A DNA stretch of 41,948 bases, from positions 1 to 41,948 of the forward strand of contig BDDC01000806.1 in the NCBI GenBank assembly GCA_001662425.1. The letters are read 5' to 3'. The first letter of the stretch is position 1; each line of letters opens with the position of its first letter. Both the position numbers and the translations under genes were made by a program. The notes below the pieces were generated by a model. That model had not been told where the DNA came from and ran no database searches. It saw only the letters and a program-made list of their open reading frames with translations. This DNA is from Chlamydomonas sphaeroides. Taxonomy: Eukaryota; Chlorophyta; Chlorophyceae; Chlamydomonadales; Chlamydomonadaceae. Below, piece after piece: positions 12,301 to 24,300 of the stretch.

Positions 12301-15300
12301 CACAGCAGCGTCAAAGCTAATCAACCGCGACTCTGTGGAAGTGTGGCTGGGGCTGACCGATGCGGCGCGTGAAGGCACCTGGCGCTGGCCCACCAACGGT
12401 GCCCCACAGCAGGAATTAACATGGCTGGACTCACAGCCCAGTGACGGTGACGCCAGCTCTGAACTCACCTCACGTGCCAGGGTGTCCAACATTGCCTTGG
12501 GCAAGTGAGTCACACCAGGAGGCGGCGGCATGCGGCGCACATCCAGCCACACACACAGTCTGCGCACACGCCTAACACGTGGAACGCACGCACATGAACA
12601 TCTATCCCGCCACACGCAGACGTGCCTATGCATCATCGGCGCTGACAGCCGGCCTCCAGTCGTACGGCCCGCAGTTTGTGGTGGACGGTGTTGTATCGGC
12701 AGGCAGCATGACCGCCACTTGCCCCTGCGGCACTACCAATGATGCCAGCCCTTTTATCAGCATCGACCTCGGTGTCATATCTCGGGTGTTGACGTAAGCA
12801 TTCAAGCATAGGGATTGCAGTATGCATGTAATACCACGATCAGCATCATGACGTCTCTTCATGTCCGTTGCAGGGTTGTCATTTATGTAAGCGAGGTGGC
12901 GACAGCAGATTGGAGCAACACGGCTGGCGCGCAGCTCATCATTGGTCAGTGTCTGGGCTCTCATTGACATGCACGCACACGCCCCGCCAGCCACCAGAGC
13001 CTGCACGATCGGAGCCTTGCTTTAGTTGTTGTGCTGGTGCTCCAAATGCAGGCAACGAGCAAGCAATGTTGGCGGCGGATGTAGCGGCACTCTCCAGCAC
13101 TCCTGTCTGGGTGCAGACGAGCAGCTATGGCCCGGGATCAACAGTCACGATAGCGCTCACCGAGCCAGTTGAAGGCCGGTAGGCATAGTAGGCACGAGGC
13201 CGGAGCTCACATGTAGAATTGCAAGCAGGTCCTGCGCCTCTTTATCTACGTGTGCTGACATGTGCAACCTGCTGGGGTGCACTCTCCCGCAGCTGGCTGG
13301 TGCTGCGAAACACGCTCGCGCAAGCTCTCCAGCTGAGCGAGATTGCGGTGTTTGGAATCCGGGTGGCAGGTGAGCAGCGGCCGTGCGGTCAAATGCAGCC
13401 TCTCGCACACAACGCTATATCTGCCCCCTCAAGGGGGCACAGGCTTGTGTTTGCCTCAAGCGAGACCTCTCTTGTATCAATCAAGACGATTCAACTGCTG
13501 CCCTCCCAGGCACTGAAGAGGACTGCGCCGTCCTCAGCCGGAGCAAGAATGGCACCTCCGGTCTCAGGGACGCACCTTGTACGGCAGCATACGCCAGGAT
13601 CATGTGCTCCCGGTCCCTGGTTGGCAGCCGGCTGAGCGGCGCGGGCGGGGTGGCGCCCGTGGCACAAACTGTACGCAACACAGACCACTACACATTCTAT
13701 GACGTGCTGCTGGACTTCGAGGTGAGTGGCCATGTATGATAGTGAGCTGATTTGCACCGAGTTACCCACCTTCTGCTGACTTTCGTTCCTTGCAGAATGC
13801 GGACTCCTTCTGTCAAGCTCAGGGAGGAGCGTCATTGGCATACTTTGACTCTGCCAGTGTACCTGGCGCGGTGGGTCTTGCCGCTCGTTTAGCTTGTTGC
13901 TCAAACCTCGCATGTTTATGATAACGATTGCTGCCATGCATGCCCGCTCTGTAGGTTCGCGACATGGTGGCTGAGTGGTACAGCAACCGCAACAGCCGAA
14001 CCGGCCGCACATCATCCTCGTATCGAACTTGGTTTGGTGCGACACGGCAGGCGACGACCAATCAGTGGGTGTATAGCGTGGACGGCTCAACCACAGTTTC
14101 AGCCTCAGTCGTCTGGAGTGCAGCCTCAGCGCGCGGCAGCAACACGATATCGCGGCACCGGCTGCCGTACACTACCACGTTCGGGTCGCAGTACAGTGAC
14201 GCACTGTGCAAGCGCGGCCAATTTGTGCGCGGCATCATCCTGAGGTCCGACGGCGCCAGCAGCAGCGACACGCTCAAGACCACGGGCCAACGCGACATGT
14301 TTGGGATCAGTGCGCTGTCGTTGTGGTGTGACTCAGGCGCTGCCTCGGAATGGATTACCTCGGGCCCAGCCCGTGCCACAGCCGCGGGGCAGGACACCAA
14401 CATCGCGTGAGTCGGGCTTGGTGCCAGCACCAGGCATTGCTGCTGCGTGGCCAAACGTCTTCGCTTGCATCCAAGCCATAGCTTGCGCCACGGGGTTCTA
14501 TGCCATCATGTCCAAGTACAAGCGGCTTGCTATTCCAGGTATTGTGGAACGGCAACTCAGCGGTACAACCAAGCTGTTGGGATGGAGGCAAGTGTGGCTC
14601 GGTGCAATGGCAACAGCTATGTAGCCGTACACCAAGGCAACCACACACACGATAGACGCCCTTGCTGATGACGCGCAGATCTGGGGCCAACCCAGTGGTT
14701 CAAGTGATGAGATGGCCATCACACACCTCGCGCTGCTATGCAAGTAAGGAGTATAAGGAGATCTCGTTTGGGGCTGCGCGCGTGACACTTTCTGTAACAC
14801 CAGCTGACTTGAACCTGGCTTGACTGACGGTACCCACGATACGGTCGTGCGCAGGTGGGGTGGCAGCGCCAACGTCAACCCTGCACCGCGCGGCACTATG
14901 CTTGGTCAAGTGTACTGCCCGGTACGCAACATCCCCCCACCGTACGCGACTGACAGTGCTCGCATGCCCCCCGTCACCCTGTCAGTGCGGAAACGATATG
15001 CTGCCACGCGCGTGTCACCCGCAGGACGACTTCCTAGTTTGCGGATTTTCGGTCAAGACACAAGATCAGCTGGGCGGCTTGGGAGATGTACGTGGGGGAT
15101 GGCAGCACTTTCAGTGACACGCAACCTTATTGGCGGCCCGCAGCACACAGCATGTTGCACTCTATCGCCTGCCTCCTGCATGGATGGATAACCATGTTGT
15201 TTGCGTCTGATGTTGCTTTGCTGTCAGGACACTGGCGTCAATCAGGTCACCATGCTGTGCTGCCCCGATCTGTCGGGCACAACCGCCTTCCAGGATACTC

Positions 15301-18300
15301 CGGCAGGTATGCGCGCTCCACAGAAAGCACGCAGCTGAGCGTGACCTTTCGTCCTTTCTTGGCTCTCTTTATTGAAATGGAAATAGAAATGGTTACGACA
15401 CGTGCAGGGCCCGCCCCGTGTGTGGGACAGGGTCCCCACGCCCGCCACCGTTGTTCAAGGACAGAGCTTTTTGCTCTACTGGCACAAGCATGTGCCAGTA
15501 GAGCAGCAAGACCGGGGCAGCCGGGGACTCCCTTAACAGTCCTTGGCTGCCCTTAGCAGTTGGGATCCTGATGCGTGTACCGGATACATGTTTGTGTTCG
15601 TGCTTGTCAGATCGGCATGTGGCGCACTTGCCTTGCAGGAAGTGGCGTGTACGACCGCTATCTGGGCTGCTATAAACTGGCCGTCGGCAACTATTTTGGC
15701 AGCACCAGCGGCGGCTTTCCTAACCTGACGCCTCAGAGCTGCGGCACATCTGCCAAGTCCACGTGCTGCGGTATGCGCAAGGGCTGCTTGTTCGGTGCTG
15801 CCTTTGCAAGTTGTTGGAAGGGCAACACATCAAGTTCGTTGCGCGCTTGCGACGGCGACCCCTGCTTTGCGGTTTAACAGCAACAGCTTGCTGCCGCCTG
15901 TAGGCATGTTGTCGTACGGTATGGCATACAGCGAGTGCATCATGACTCAGGACATTGGCAGGGAGGCGCTCATCACAACCTCAACAACGTCAACTTCCTG
16001 CACCAGGCCCTGTGCAGGTAACTCCCGTGCCATGATGGTGTGCGTTGGACTGTCGTGAATGTGGTGCATCTTCCGCCCTGCTGGCTGCTCCCGCGCGCAT
16101 GCTGCCCTGATGGACTCGTGCATCAACATCAACCCCTTGCCCTCCGCAATCAGGCGATCCAACTCAAACGTGCGGCGGCAGCGAACCGACCTCTGACACA
16201 TTGCAGTCAGTTGCCTATTATCGGATAATCGAAACAGGCAAGTCACATCAGGTTGCTTAAAAATACGTATCTTTCACGGCTTACTTGTTTCATCCCGCAT
16301 TCATGTGCGCTCCTACCTACCTGGTGGCTTAACACACATACCTACCTGCAGGACCTGAGGAACATTGCGGGCAGCTGCTCCTCAGCCCAACAAGAGACCC
16401 TCTCTGGACTCAACACCGGTGCTCCAACACGGACACATCAAGCGCAGTGGCTCGTCCCCTGTGCAAGCGAACTGTACAGTCATCAAGTAGTGCGGCGGTG
16501 GCAGGCGGGCAGTACACCGCGGGCCTGTCACAACAGTCTACAGACGATCCCCTGGAGGGAAGCGTCGCTCGGAACGCCAAGCCCGCCGCAACGGCCATCC
16601 TCAACGATGAGGAGGAATTGCTGCTCTTCGACATCGCATCACCCTGGGGCCCCGCTAACAGCTTCTGCTCGGTACGCCGCGCAGTGTGCAGTTCTTTGAA
16701 CGGGTCGCCCTCGTATGTAAATGCTGGCTTTGCTGGACCAGCATCGCACGACAGGCTGTTTAGCCAGCTACCGCAAGGCTTTTACCATCAATGTTGCGCC
16801 TTTGCATAACCCCTGTGTGTTGTCGCACAGGCTCACGGCGGCGCGCTGGCCAAGCTAACTACAGCAGGCGAAGTGGCAACTGCGCGGCAGATGCTAACGA
16901 GCTGGTACACGGCCGGCTACGTGTCGGGGGAAATGAAGCTGTGGTTTGGCGCGCGTCTCTCCTCGGGGCAGTGGGAGGACCCCAGCGGCTCCTTGATCGC
17001 CTACACGTCCTGGGCAGCAGCCACCAGCTCGGCCATATCGTCTTCATGTGGTGCCCTGTCCTTGACACCGGGCAGCTCTGATTCAAGCACATCAATGCTG
17101 TGGACGCCTGACACATGCTCGGTAGCCCACCGCTTCCTGTGCCGGCGCCTCAAGACAGCACGCACGCCGGCTCCTACATCTGGAATGGTGCCTGCCGCGT
17201 CCACGACAATCCGGGATGACGTCTTCGCCGGGCATACTGAATCTCTTACATGGGACGAGGCGCGCTCGTTCTGCCAGCAGCGCGTGAGTGGTTTGCTTTT
17301 CAACGTGATTCGTGGATTGCCGCTGTGTGTGCCCAACGCATGCCCTGCCCTGTGGCCCTCAGGACGGGGACCTCGCTTCAATTGGCACAGCAGCTGACGC
17401 CAGCTTGGTCGCTGATATGCTGACTCAGTGGGCCACGACCCGCCGCGGGCGCAGTCTGACTGTGTGGCTCGGCCTCGTGGTCACGGAGTCGTCGTGGGAG
17501 TGGCTGGACGGCAGCTCCCTGACGCACGGCCGTTGGAAGGTTGGCGGCACATCGCGGGCCGGCAGCAAAAGCTGCGTGGTGTGGGACGTCACGTCCAGCA
17601 GTGATGCCTGGCACACGGAGCTCTGCGACGACACGGTCACGGCGTTTCCCCTCTGCCGCTCAAGTATGGCAAATGCAGCTGTAGGGACTGTCACGTTTGG
17701 AGCTTAACGAGCGTCTATCGGATGCACAACTTCCGTATCATCGCAACCGCGTGTGCAGGCCTTCATTTCTCTCAGTGCTGGGGATCAGCATCAACGTCGA
17801 CAGACACCAGCTCGACCTGTCCATCCGGTACTGTTCTGACAGGTGATTGCAAAACCGACACAGCTTGGGTTGCTGCGAATGGCGTCCGTGTTTCAGTACT
17901 ACAACATTGTAATGCGTGTGCAGGCCTCTCGGGCGTGGCACCAGCTTCCAATGAGCTGCAGAAAATGGTTTGGGCACCCATTTGCGGCAACCCAAGCTCT
18001 GCACTGGCGGCACTAACAGGTGGGTTTCCCCTGGTGATATACGTAATAGGGCCGTCCATAACTAGACATGTTGCCATTGTTCGCTCCTGCAGATACTGAT
18101 GCCACTCCGGGAATTTGTCGGCGATCCTGGTCTGTGCCACGCCTGGAGAGCACGGAAGCTGCTGGGGTGGCATCGAACAAGCACGCGTGTGCGCGAGCAT
18201 GCCTACGCCCCGTTCCTGCTGGCCCCTACACGGCTCCACAGCTAGCAGTGAGCGGCACGCGGGAACCCAAGTTTGGCAGCATCGACCGAGGGTAGCATGC

Positions 18301-21300
18301 CATTATCACATTCATGTGCGTGGTTGCTGTGTTGCCAGGTGTTGAGCGCCAATGGGACTTGCCGCTGCGCACGGGCCCTAAACGGCCGGCAGCTTGGCTG
18401 GTCAGCCACACAAGCGAACGCTGGTCGTGCTGGCTTCACCCTTCATTACGGCACGGACGAGGCCGAGCTGTGCGCTGCCAGCGAGGAGCACCTGCTGCCC
18501 AATTTTGTTAAGGCAGCCACACTGACAATCGGTGCGCACTGCCAGCCTTGCATGGAACCTGGTTGTGACTCGGTTGCGGCATGCATGTATGCACCAGGGG
18601 AGACCCTGGTATGCACACAGTGCCAAACGCTGCAGACATCTGCCACGCACGCAGGCCTGAGCACACCCCGGCTGGTGTCACTGGTCGGGGATGTCAAGTA
18701 CCGCCTGTACTTCCAGTCTGCCACTTGGGAGATGGCTCGGCGCACATGCCAGGTCCAAGGCGGCCACCTGGTGACTCTGGATGCGGAGGATGCGCTTGAA
18801 GAGTTGCTGGCTCTGCTTCAGATGAACCAGGCATCCTCTGAGCTGCAGCTGTTGCAGCAACGGGGGCTGTGGGTGGGCATGTACCTCGCTCAGGCTGGCG
18901 TGTACAGGTGGCTCAATGGTGCCAACGTCACATCGCCAGTCCGGATTGTCGAATCCTACCTGTATGAGCCGCCAAACTGCGGCCTGCTGCTGGCACCGCC
19001 GAACAGCACCACTCTCACTTTATCGGCGACCGGCTGCCAAAACGAGCTACCCGCATTCGCATGCGAAACAAGTAGGGGTGTGTGTCAATGAGACCAACGC
19101 TGACGGAAGCCCTATCGGCAGCACCCCAACCGACTAAATGTGTGTTGCTTGCGTAACTTATGCTCCAGGTGCGGCTGTCGACACAAGCCTGTCCGGTAAG
19201 GTCCTTGTAACCATTTCGTGCACAGCGATGATCATTCATGCTGTGAACGTGCTGTCCTACCGCTTCCACTTGTAGATTTGACTGCCGGCGAGCAGACGTC
19301 ATTTGACTACGGTGCCTCCGGCCTGGGCGCCTGGACTGCAACCGTGTACCGAGCGCACGCAGTGACGTGGTTCGTGGCCCACAAGCTGTGCAAAGACAAG
19401 GTGCGGAACAGATACTGAGCTTTTTTGCAGCACTTGGAGGCTTGCAGGACGGAGAGAGAGAGATTACAAAAGGAAAAAGAAACCGAAACCGAGCAAGGAA
19501 AAACGGAAAAGCAGGAAGCAGGAACCAAGTCAAAGTGCCGAACGGCGCAAGGCACTTAAAAAACGACGGGCCGTCACGGCCGCGGTTGCACATGCGTGAC
19601 CTGTCCCCAGGTCCCACGATGAGCTAGATCGATCAGCTGTAGCCTGCTTTTGCCTTTACGCCTTGCTCGGTTTCGGTTTCTTTTTCCTTTTGTAATCTAT
19701 CTCTCTCTTTACGCATTGCATGTGCAGGGTAGCGACCTGCTTTGGTTCGTGGACCAGGCGGAACAAACCCAGGTGGCTGCTTGGCTGCAGCGGCTGGGAT
19801 TCCAAGGCTCTGTCTGGACGGTGAGCTTGGAACCATGTCCTCGCTGCCTATTTCAGGGACCCGCACGGCTACCCCACTATATATTGCACGGTTCCCATTT
19901 GCTGGCATCCGTCCCCCGTCCCCAGGCTCTGACAATGGAGGCCTCCAGCGACAAGGCAGCATGGCGGACATACCAGGTGCCGGTGTTGACCATGGAACAT
20001 GCTTCTGGGATGGAGACAGAACCTCTGCCATTGCTCAAATCTGTGCTTGCTGAAGAGGATCTGACTCATCAATCTGATTTTGCGCCACCAGGGTTCGTAC
20101 ATTGCACGCATCTCGACCTGGGCCCTGCCAGACATAGAGACAACAGAAGATAACGCTGGACGCTGCGGGCTACTTACGACCAGCGCCAGCGGCTCTGATG
20201 TTTCGCTGGTGGCCTGTGCGGCCAGCAACTTTCCGTTCGTCTGCAAGGCCCCGGCCACAACTGCCAGCCCTTGGAGCCTTCCCTACAACGCCAGCACGCC
20301 TTCACCGCCGCCGCCACCCCCAATGCCGCCCTCGCCTCCACCATACTTCACCAATGCTCGGACGCCGACCCACACTTTCACCGTGTGGGGAAACACGTAC
20401 TACTACTACAGCGAGGCCGTGTCGTACAGCACTGCCGCTCAGCGATGTCACGACAGCAAAGCGCTGCTTGCATACCATGCAAGCACCGCCGAGTTCAATG
20501 CCGTCGCCAATGCGCTCAGGTATTTGGTGTACGCTTTGCAGCTTCATAGAGCTGGTTAATAGCTGCCTGCATTCCCGCATGTGGGAATCAGAGCACTTGG
20601 CAAGCGGCCTTGCCCCCATTCTGTCACACACCATCCTATGCAGGAGCAAGCTGGGACAGCTGGCTTCCACGTCGTACTACTACATGGGCTTGACCAGGTC
20701 AGGTCACAGGGGGTCACACGACGTTACTGCACGCGCAGGTCGTCACAACCGCACGTTGCCGTCTAAGCCTGCCCCCGATCGCCTTGCCCATGACCTATCT
20801 AGGGCCGGCAACCTCGTTTGGTACTGGTCCACGGGTGCCGCCATGGCACTAAGCGATGCGCCCTGGGCGCCAGGGGAGCCCAACAACCCGTGAGTGACAG
20901 CGTGGGCGGAGGTGGGGTGTGCTAGCTGCCCTGGAGGAGGGGTGCGCATCTACTCCCGCACCTTATGACGTTGTCCTTCTCCTGCCGCATCCTGCGCCCA
21001 ATCATGGCATCAGCACTACCGAGACATGTGGTCAGGTGTGTTGTTCATTCAGGATATCTGCAAGCTCTGCAGGCGCGCATTTGTTCTCACAGCATGCAGC
21101 TGATACGTGCGGTGTCTTGCTGGCTATGCTTCAGGTCTACATCACAGCCACTACGGATGGACGGAACCTGTGGAATGTGGGTTTGATAAAGCGAAGCAAG
21201 CAGCGGCTGTGTGACCCTGCGCATGTGCCATCGCTCTGGGTTAGCTGGGCGGCCTGACAATGTGCCCCGCGCCATACACCCTCTGCTCAAAGGACATCAC

Positions 21301-24300
21301 GTGCAACTCGGCGTACGCATATCTGTGCCGCGCTCCTACACCACCGGCGCTTTCATTCACATTCTCAGGTTGGCGACCCACAATTCGTGCAAACACGCTG
21401 CCTAGCTCAGAAGCCCGGTCAACAGGCATTGCCATGTGTTATGTACCCGGGCCAATAAGTCAGGGAGGTCGTGCGTCCATGGACAAGGATTTGCCACTGC
21501 CACCTCCGCGTTTCAGGCTATGACTACACGTTCTACGACCAAGAGGAAGTCACAAGCACCATAGCAGCCCAGGCTTGCGCCGGCAAGGGAACGGTCCTCG
21601 CTTGGTTTGCTTCCAGAGCGGAGTCGTTGATTGCCGCCAGCCACATCTAGTGCGTCGAGGCATGCATTTATGTCTGCTTTGGGCACGCAGATGGCAACTC
21701 ATGTACTGCAGATAATAATTATATGATGTCGTTTCGTTGCTGCAGTACATACCGCAAAGACCTGACAACGTCGGACATGAAATTATGGCTTGGCGGCGAG
21801 CGAACACCCACAACCAGTAGCACCACCTGGGTACGAAGAAAATCCAGCGGGCCCTGGGGTGGTGGACGTGACCGCCGCAGTGACGCTGACCACGAGTCTT
21901 CTGACTGCTGGTCGCTTGTGCTCATGCGACAGAAATGGAGCAATGGTTCTCCACTGCCAACCACGGGCAGCGACTCTGGCTGGGGCAAAGGTGCGGCTTC
22001 AATTGCAAGCATGCCGCCCGCAACCCTGCAACAAACTCGCCATCTTGCGCGTGTGTCCCGCCTAGATGAGCCAAACAACAGCGGCAGCGGAGAGGCCTGC
22101 CTCGAGCAAATCATTTATAAAAGCTCGGGCGCCAGCATCTGGAATGTGAGCAAGGAAGGGTGGTTGCCTGCTGATTGCCCCGTGCGTGCATGCAAGGGCA
22201 CACATAGCCACCGAGTACCGCCGAGTTATGGCCACGCCGCTGTCACAGCAGCGCGTCAGGACTGGCACGCACGGCATCTGTTTGATGTTGCTGTTGCAAC
22301 TTGCATGCATGCACGCCTGCCGTGACCGCCTGCCATACCCTGTCTTGTCTTGACGGGTAGCCTGCATCGATCGGCCCATGCTTGACGCATTGCTGCTTCT
22401 TGCAGGACGTCTCCTGCTCCGCAACAAGGAGCTACCTGTGCAAGAGTGCGTCGGCTACATGGCCTTCGCTTCAGGGCAGCAGCACAGGCTCGGTGAGCGG
22501 CTGGGCACACTGGTGCCCATTGAGCATCAGCACATGCAAGTAACCCTTGCTGACCAGTGCTGTGAAGGCATTCATGCATCCGTCCCAAACCGTTCCTACG
22601 GCAGGAGGCCCCAATGACAGCCACGGTCAATGGTATGCGCTTCACACTGTACAACACGGCTCTCACCTGGGAGGGGGCTCGTGTGTGGTGCCAGGCGCAA
22701 GGCCTCGCCCTTGCGAGCTTCTCGTCATTCACCGAGTACCAAGCGGTGCGTGCGTGCATGATGTGCCGGCAAGCCGTCCGCATACGCACACTCCTGCGAA
22801 TGTTGACTGGCAGCTCAAGCCGGAGAAGCTAGCGAGCATATGCATGGGGCGTTGCCACCGCACGCCGCACATCGCAGGTGTACTCCCATCTCGTGCTGCC
22901 GGCACCATACGCCAGTACTCAAGATGGCTACACGCTTCGTCAGATCTGGGTTGGGTATCGGGCGGGCACCAGTGGAAGCTACATGTTAGAGAATGGTAAG
23001 CCAGTAAACTGCAGCTGGGCCGTCAACTGCTGGCCATTGCGCCACCTTGCTTGACGTGAGATCTGTGATGGTGTTTCTGCTATCTCGACCAGAGCCGTGC
23101 CGGGTGTGCATGCATGCAGGCACGTCAGCGGCATCTTATTACACAACTTTCGCCACCCTTGAGCCCAGCTCCACCGGCGCGAAGGCCCTCAGCTCCTGCG
23201 TTGCCTGGACCATCAGGCCATCGCTAGCGGTAGGTCCACACCGGCTGTCGTGCAAGCTGCACGGCGTACTGATTAAGGCACTGCAGCGACCATGACCGCA
23301 TCTACCCTGCCCTGTGCGTGGGTGTCTTGCAGCTCACGCCAAGCATGTCAGACGAGCCATGCGCAACACTGCTGCCACCTATTTGTAAAGGTCCGTTTAT
23401 GATTTTGTGGCTGTTGCAACGTGTATGCATAACGTAATTGTGCACAGCCTGCCACTGGCTGCTGGCATGGCTGCTGGCGCCCACATATTGTGCAGTATCC
23501 GTTGCTGGCATGGCTGAAAGGTGTTCTGCGGCCTACCTCGCTGCTCCATGGCCTGCAGGAGCGCCCCTGTCGACCGCAATGAGTAGCCGACCAGCATCCT
23601 GGCCTGTTCCTGCCGCCAGCCAGCTCGACCTGGAGTTCCGCGTGGCTGCCCGCACTGTGCGCCACGGCTACCTGTACACGGTCTTCACGCACTCGCAGCT
23701 GCAGGGCAGCTGGCGCCAGGTGAGGAGAGCCGTGGGACTCGTGCGTGACCCTGCGCCAGGTACTTCACGTGACAATGCGGTCAGCATGATGCATATCGAT
23801 CGTGTGGTGTCTGCGTGCAGGCCGCGCTCATGTGCCGCAACTCGTTAAACCCCGGGGAGCTGGCGAGGTTGGAATCGGCCGAGGTGCGGCTGGTCTACGG
23901 GATCATGTCGACATTGCTGGCGCCATCAAGCGGTGTATCCTACCATCAGTGCAGACATGGCTAAGCAGTACGTATGTGTTGCATATTCCATGACCCACAG
24001 GACCTGGAGGCCCTCGCTGACTTGGCCCTCAGCGCAACAAGCAGCCCGCCGCGCCTGTGGCTTGGTGTTACGGATGTGCTGTCGCCTGGCTCACCGTACT
24101 GGGCAGCCGATGGTCTAGCGTCAGTGACGAAGCTGAGCTACGCCTGGACCGATAGCAGCACGACCAGCGAGAGCGTGTGTGGCTACCTAGACCCGATAAG
24201 CGGCAGCATCGGGTCGGCGACATGCAGCCAGCAGGCGTATGGCTTTGTGTGCATGTCGCTATGGCTGGAGGAGTCACATGTTGCTGTCACTGAGGTCACT

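Noticed and set aside
15473..15504. Hairpin considered as an intrinsic transcription terminator
   Set aside because: It lies in an intron of a eukaryotic gene and lacks a following T tract.
18273..19091. Long open frame that could be taken as a separate gene beginning with ATG at 18273
   Set aside because: Its first 66 nt are intron; the coding part starts at the AG acceptor 18338 in phase with the upstream exon, and it leaves through a GT donor at 19072 into further CTLD exons.
19015..19617. Minus-strand open frame of about 200 codons
   Set aside because: It overlaps two plus-strand lectin exons and half of the inverted-repeat element; the predicted peptide is low-complexity and matches nothing recognisable.
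19461..19698. Inverted repeat considered as a tRNA or CRISPR-like structure
   Set aside because: The two arms are inverted, not direct; the centre has no tRNA boxes or cloverleaf and there is no spacer array.
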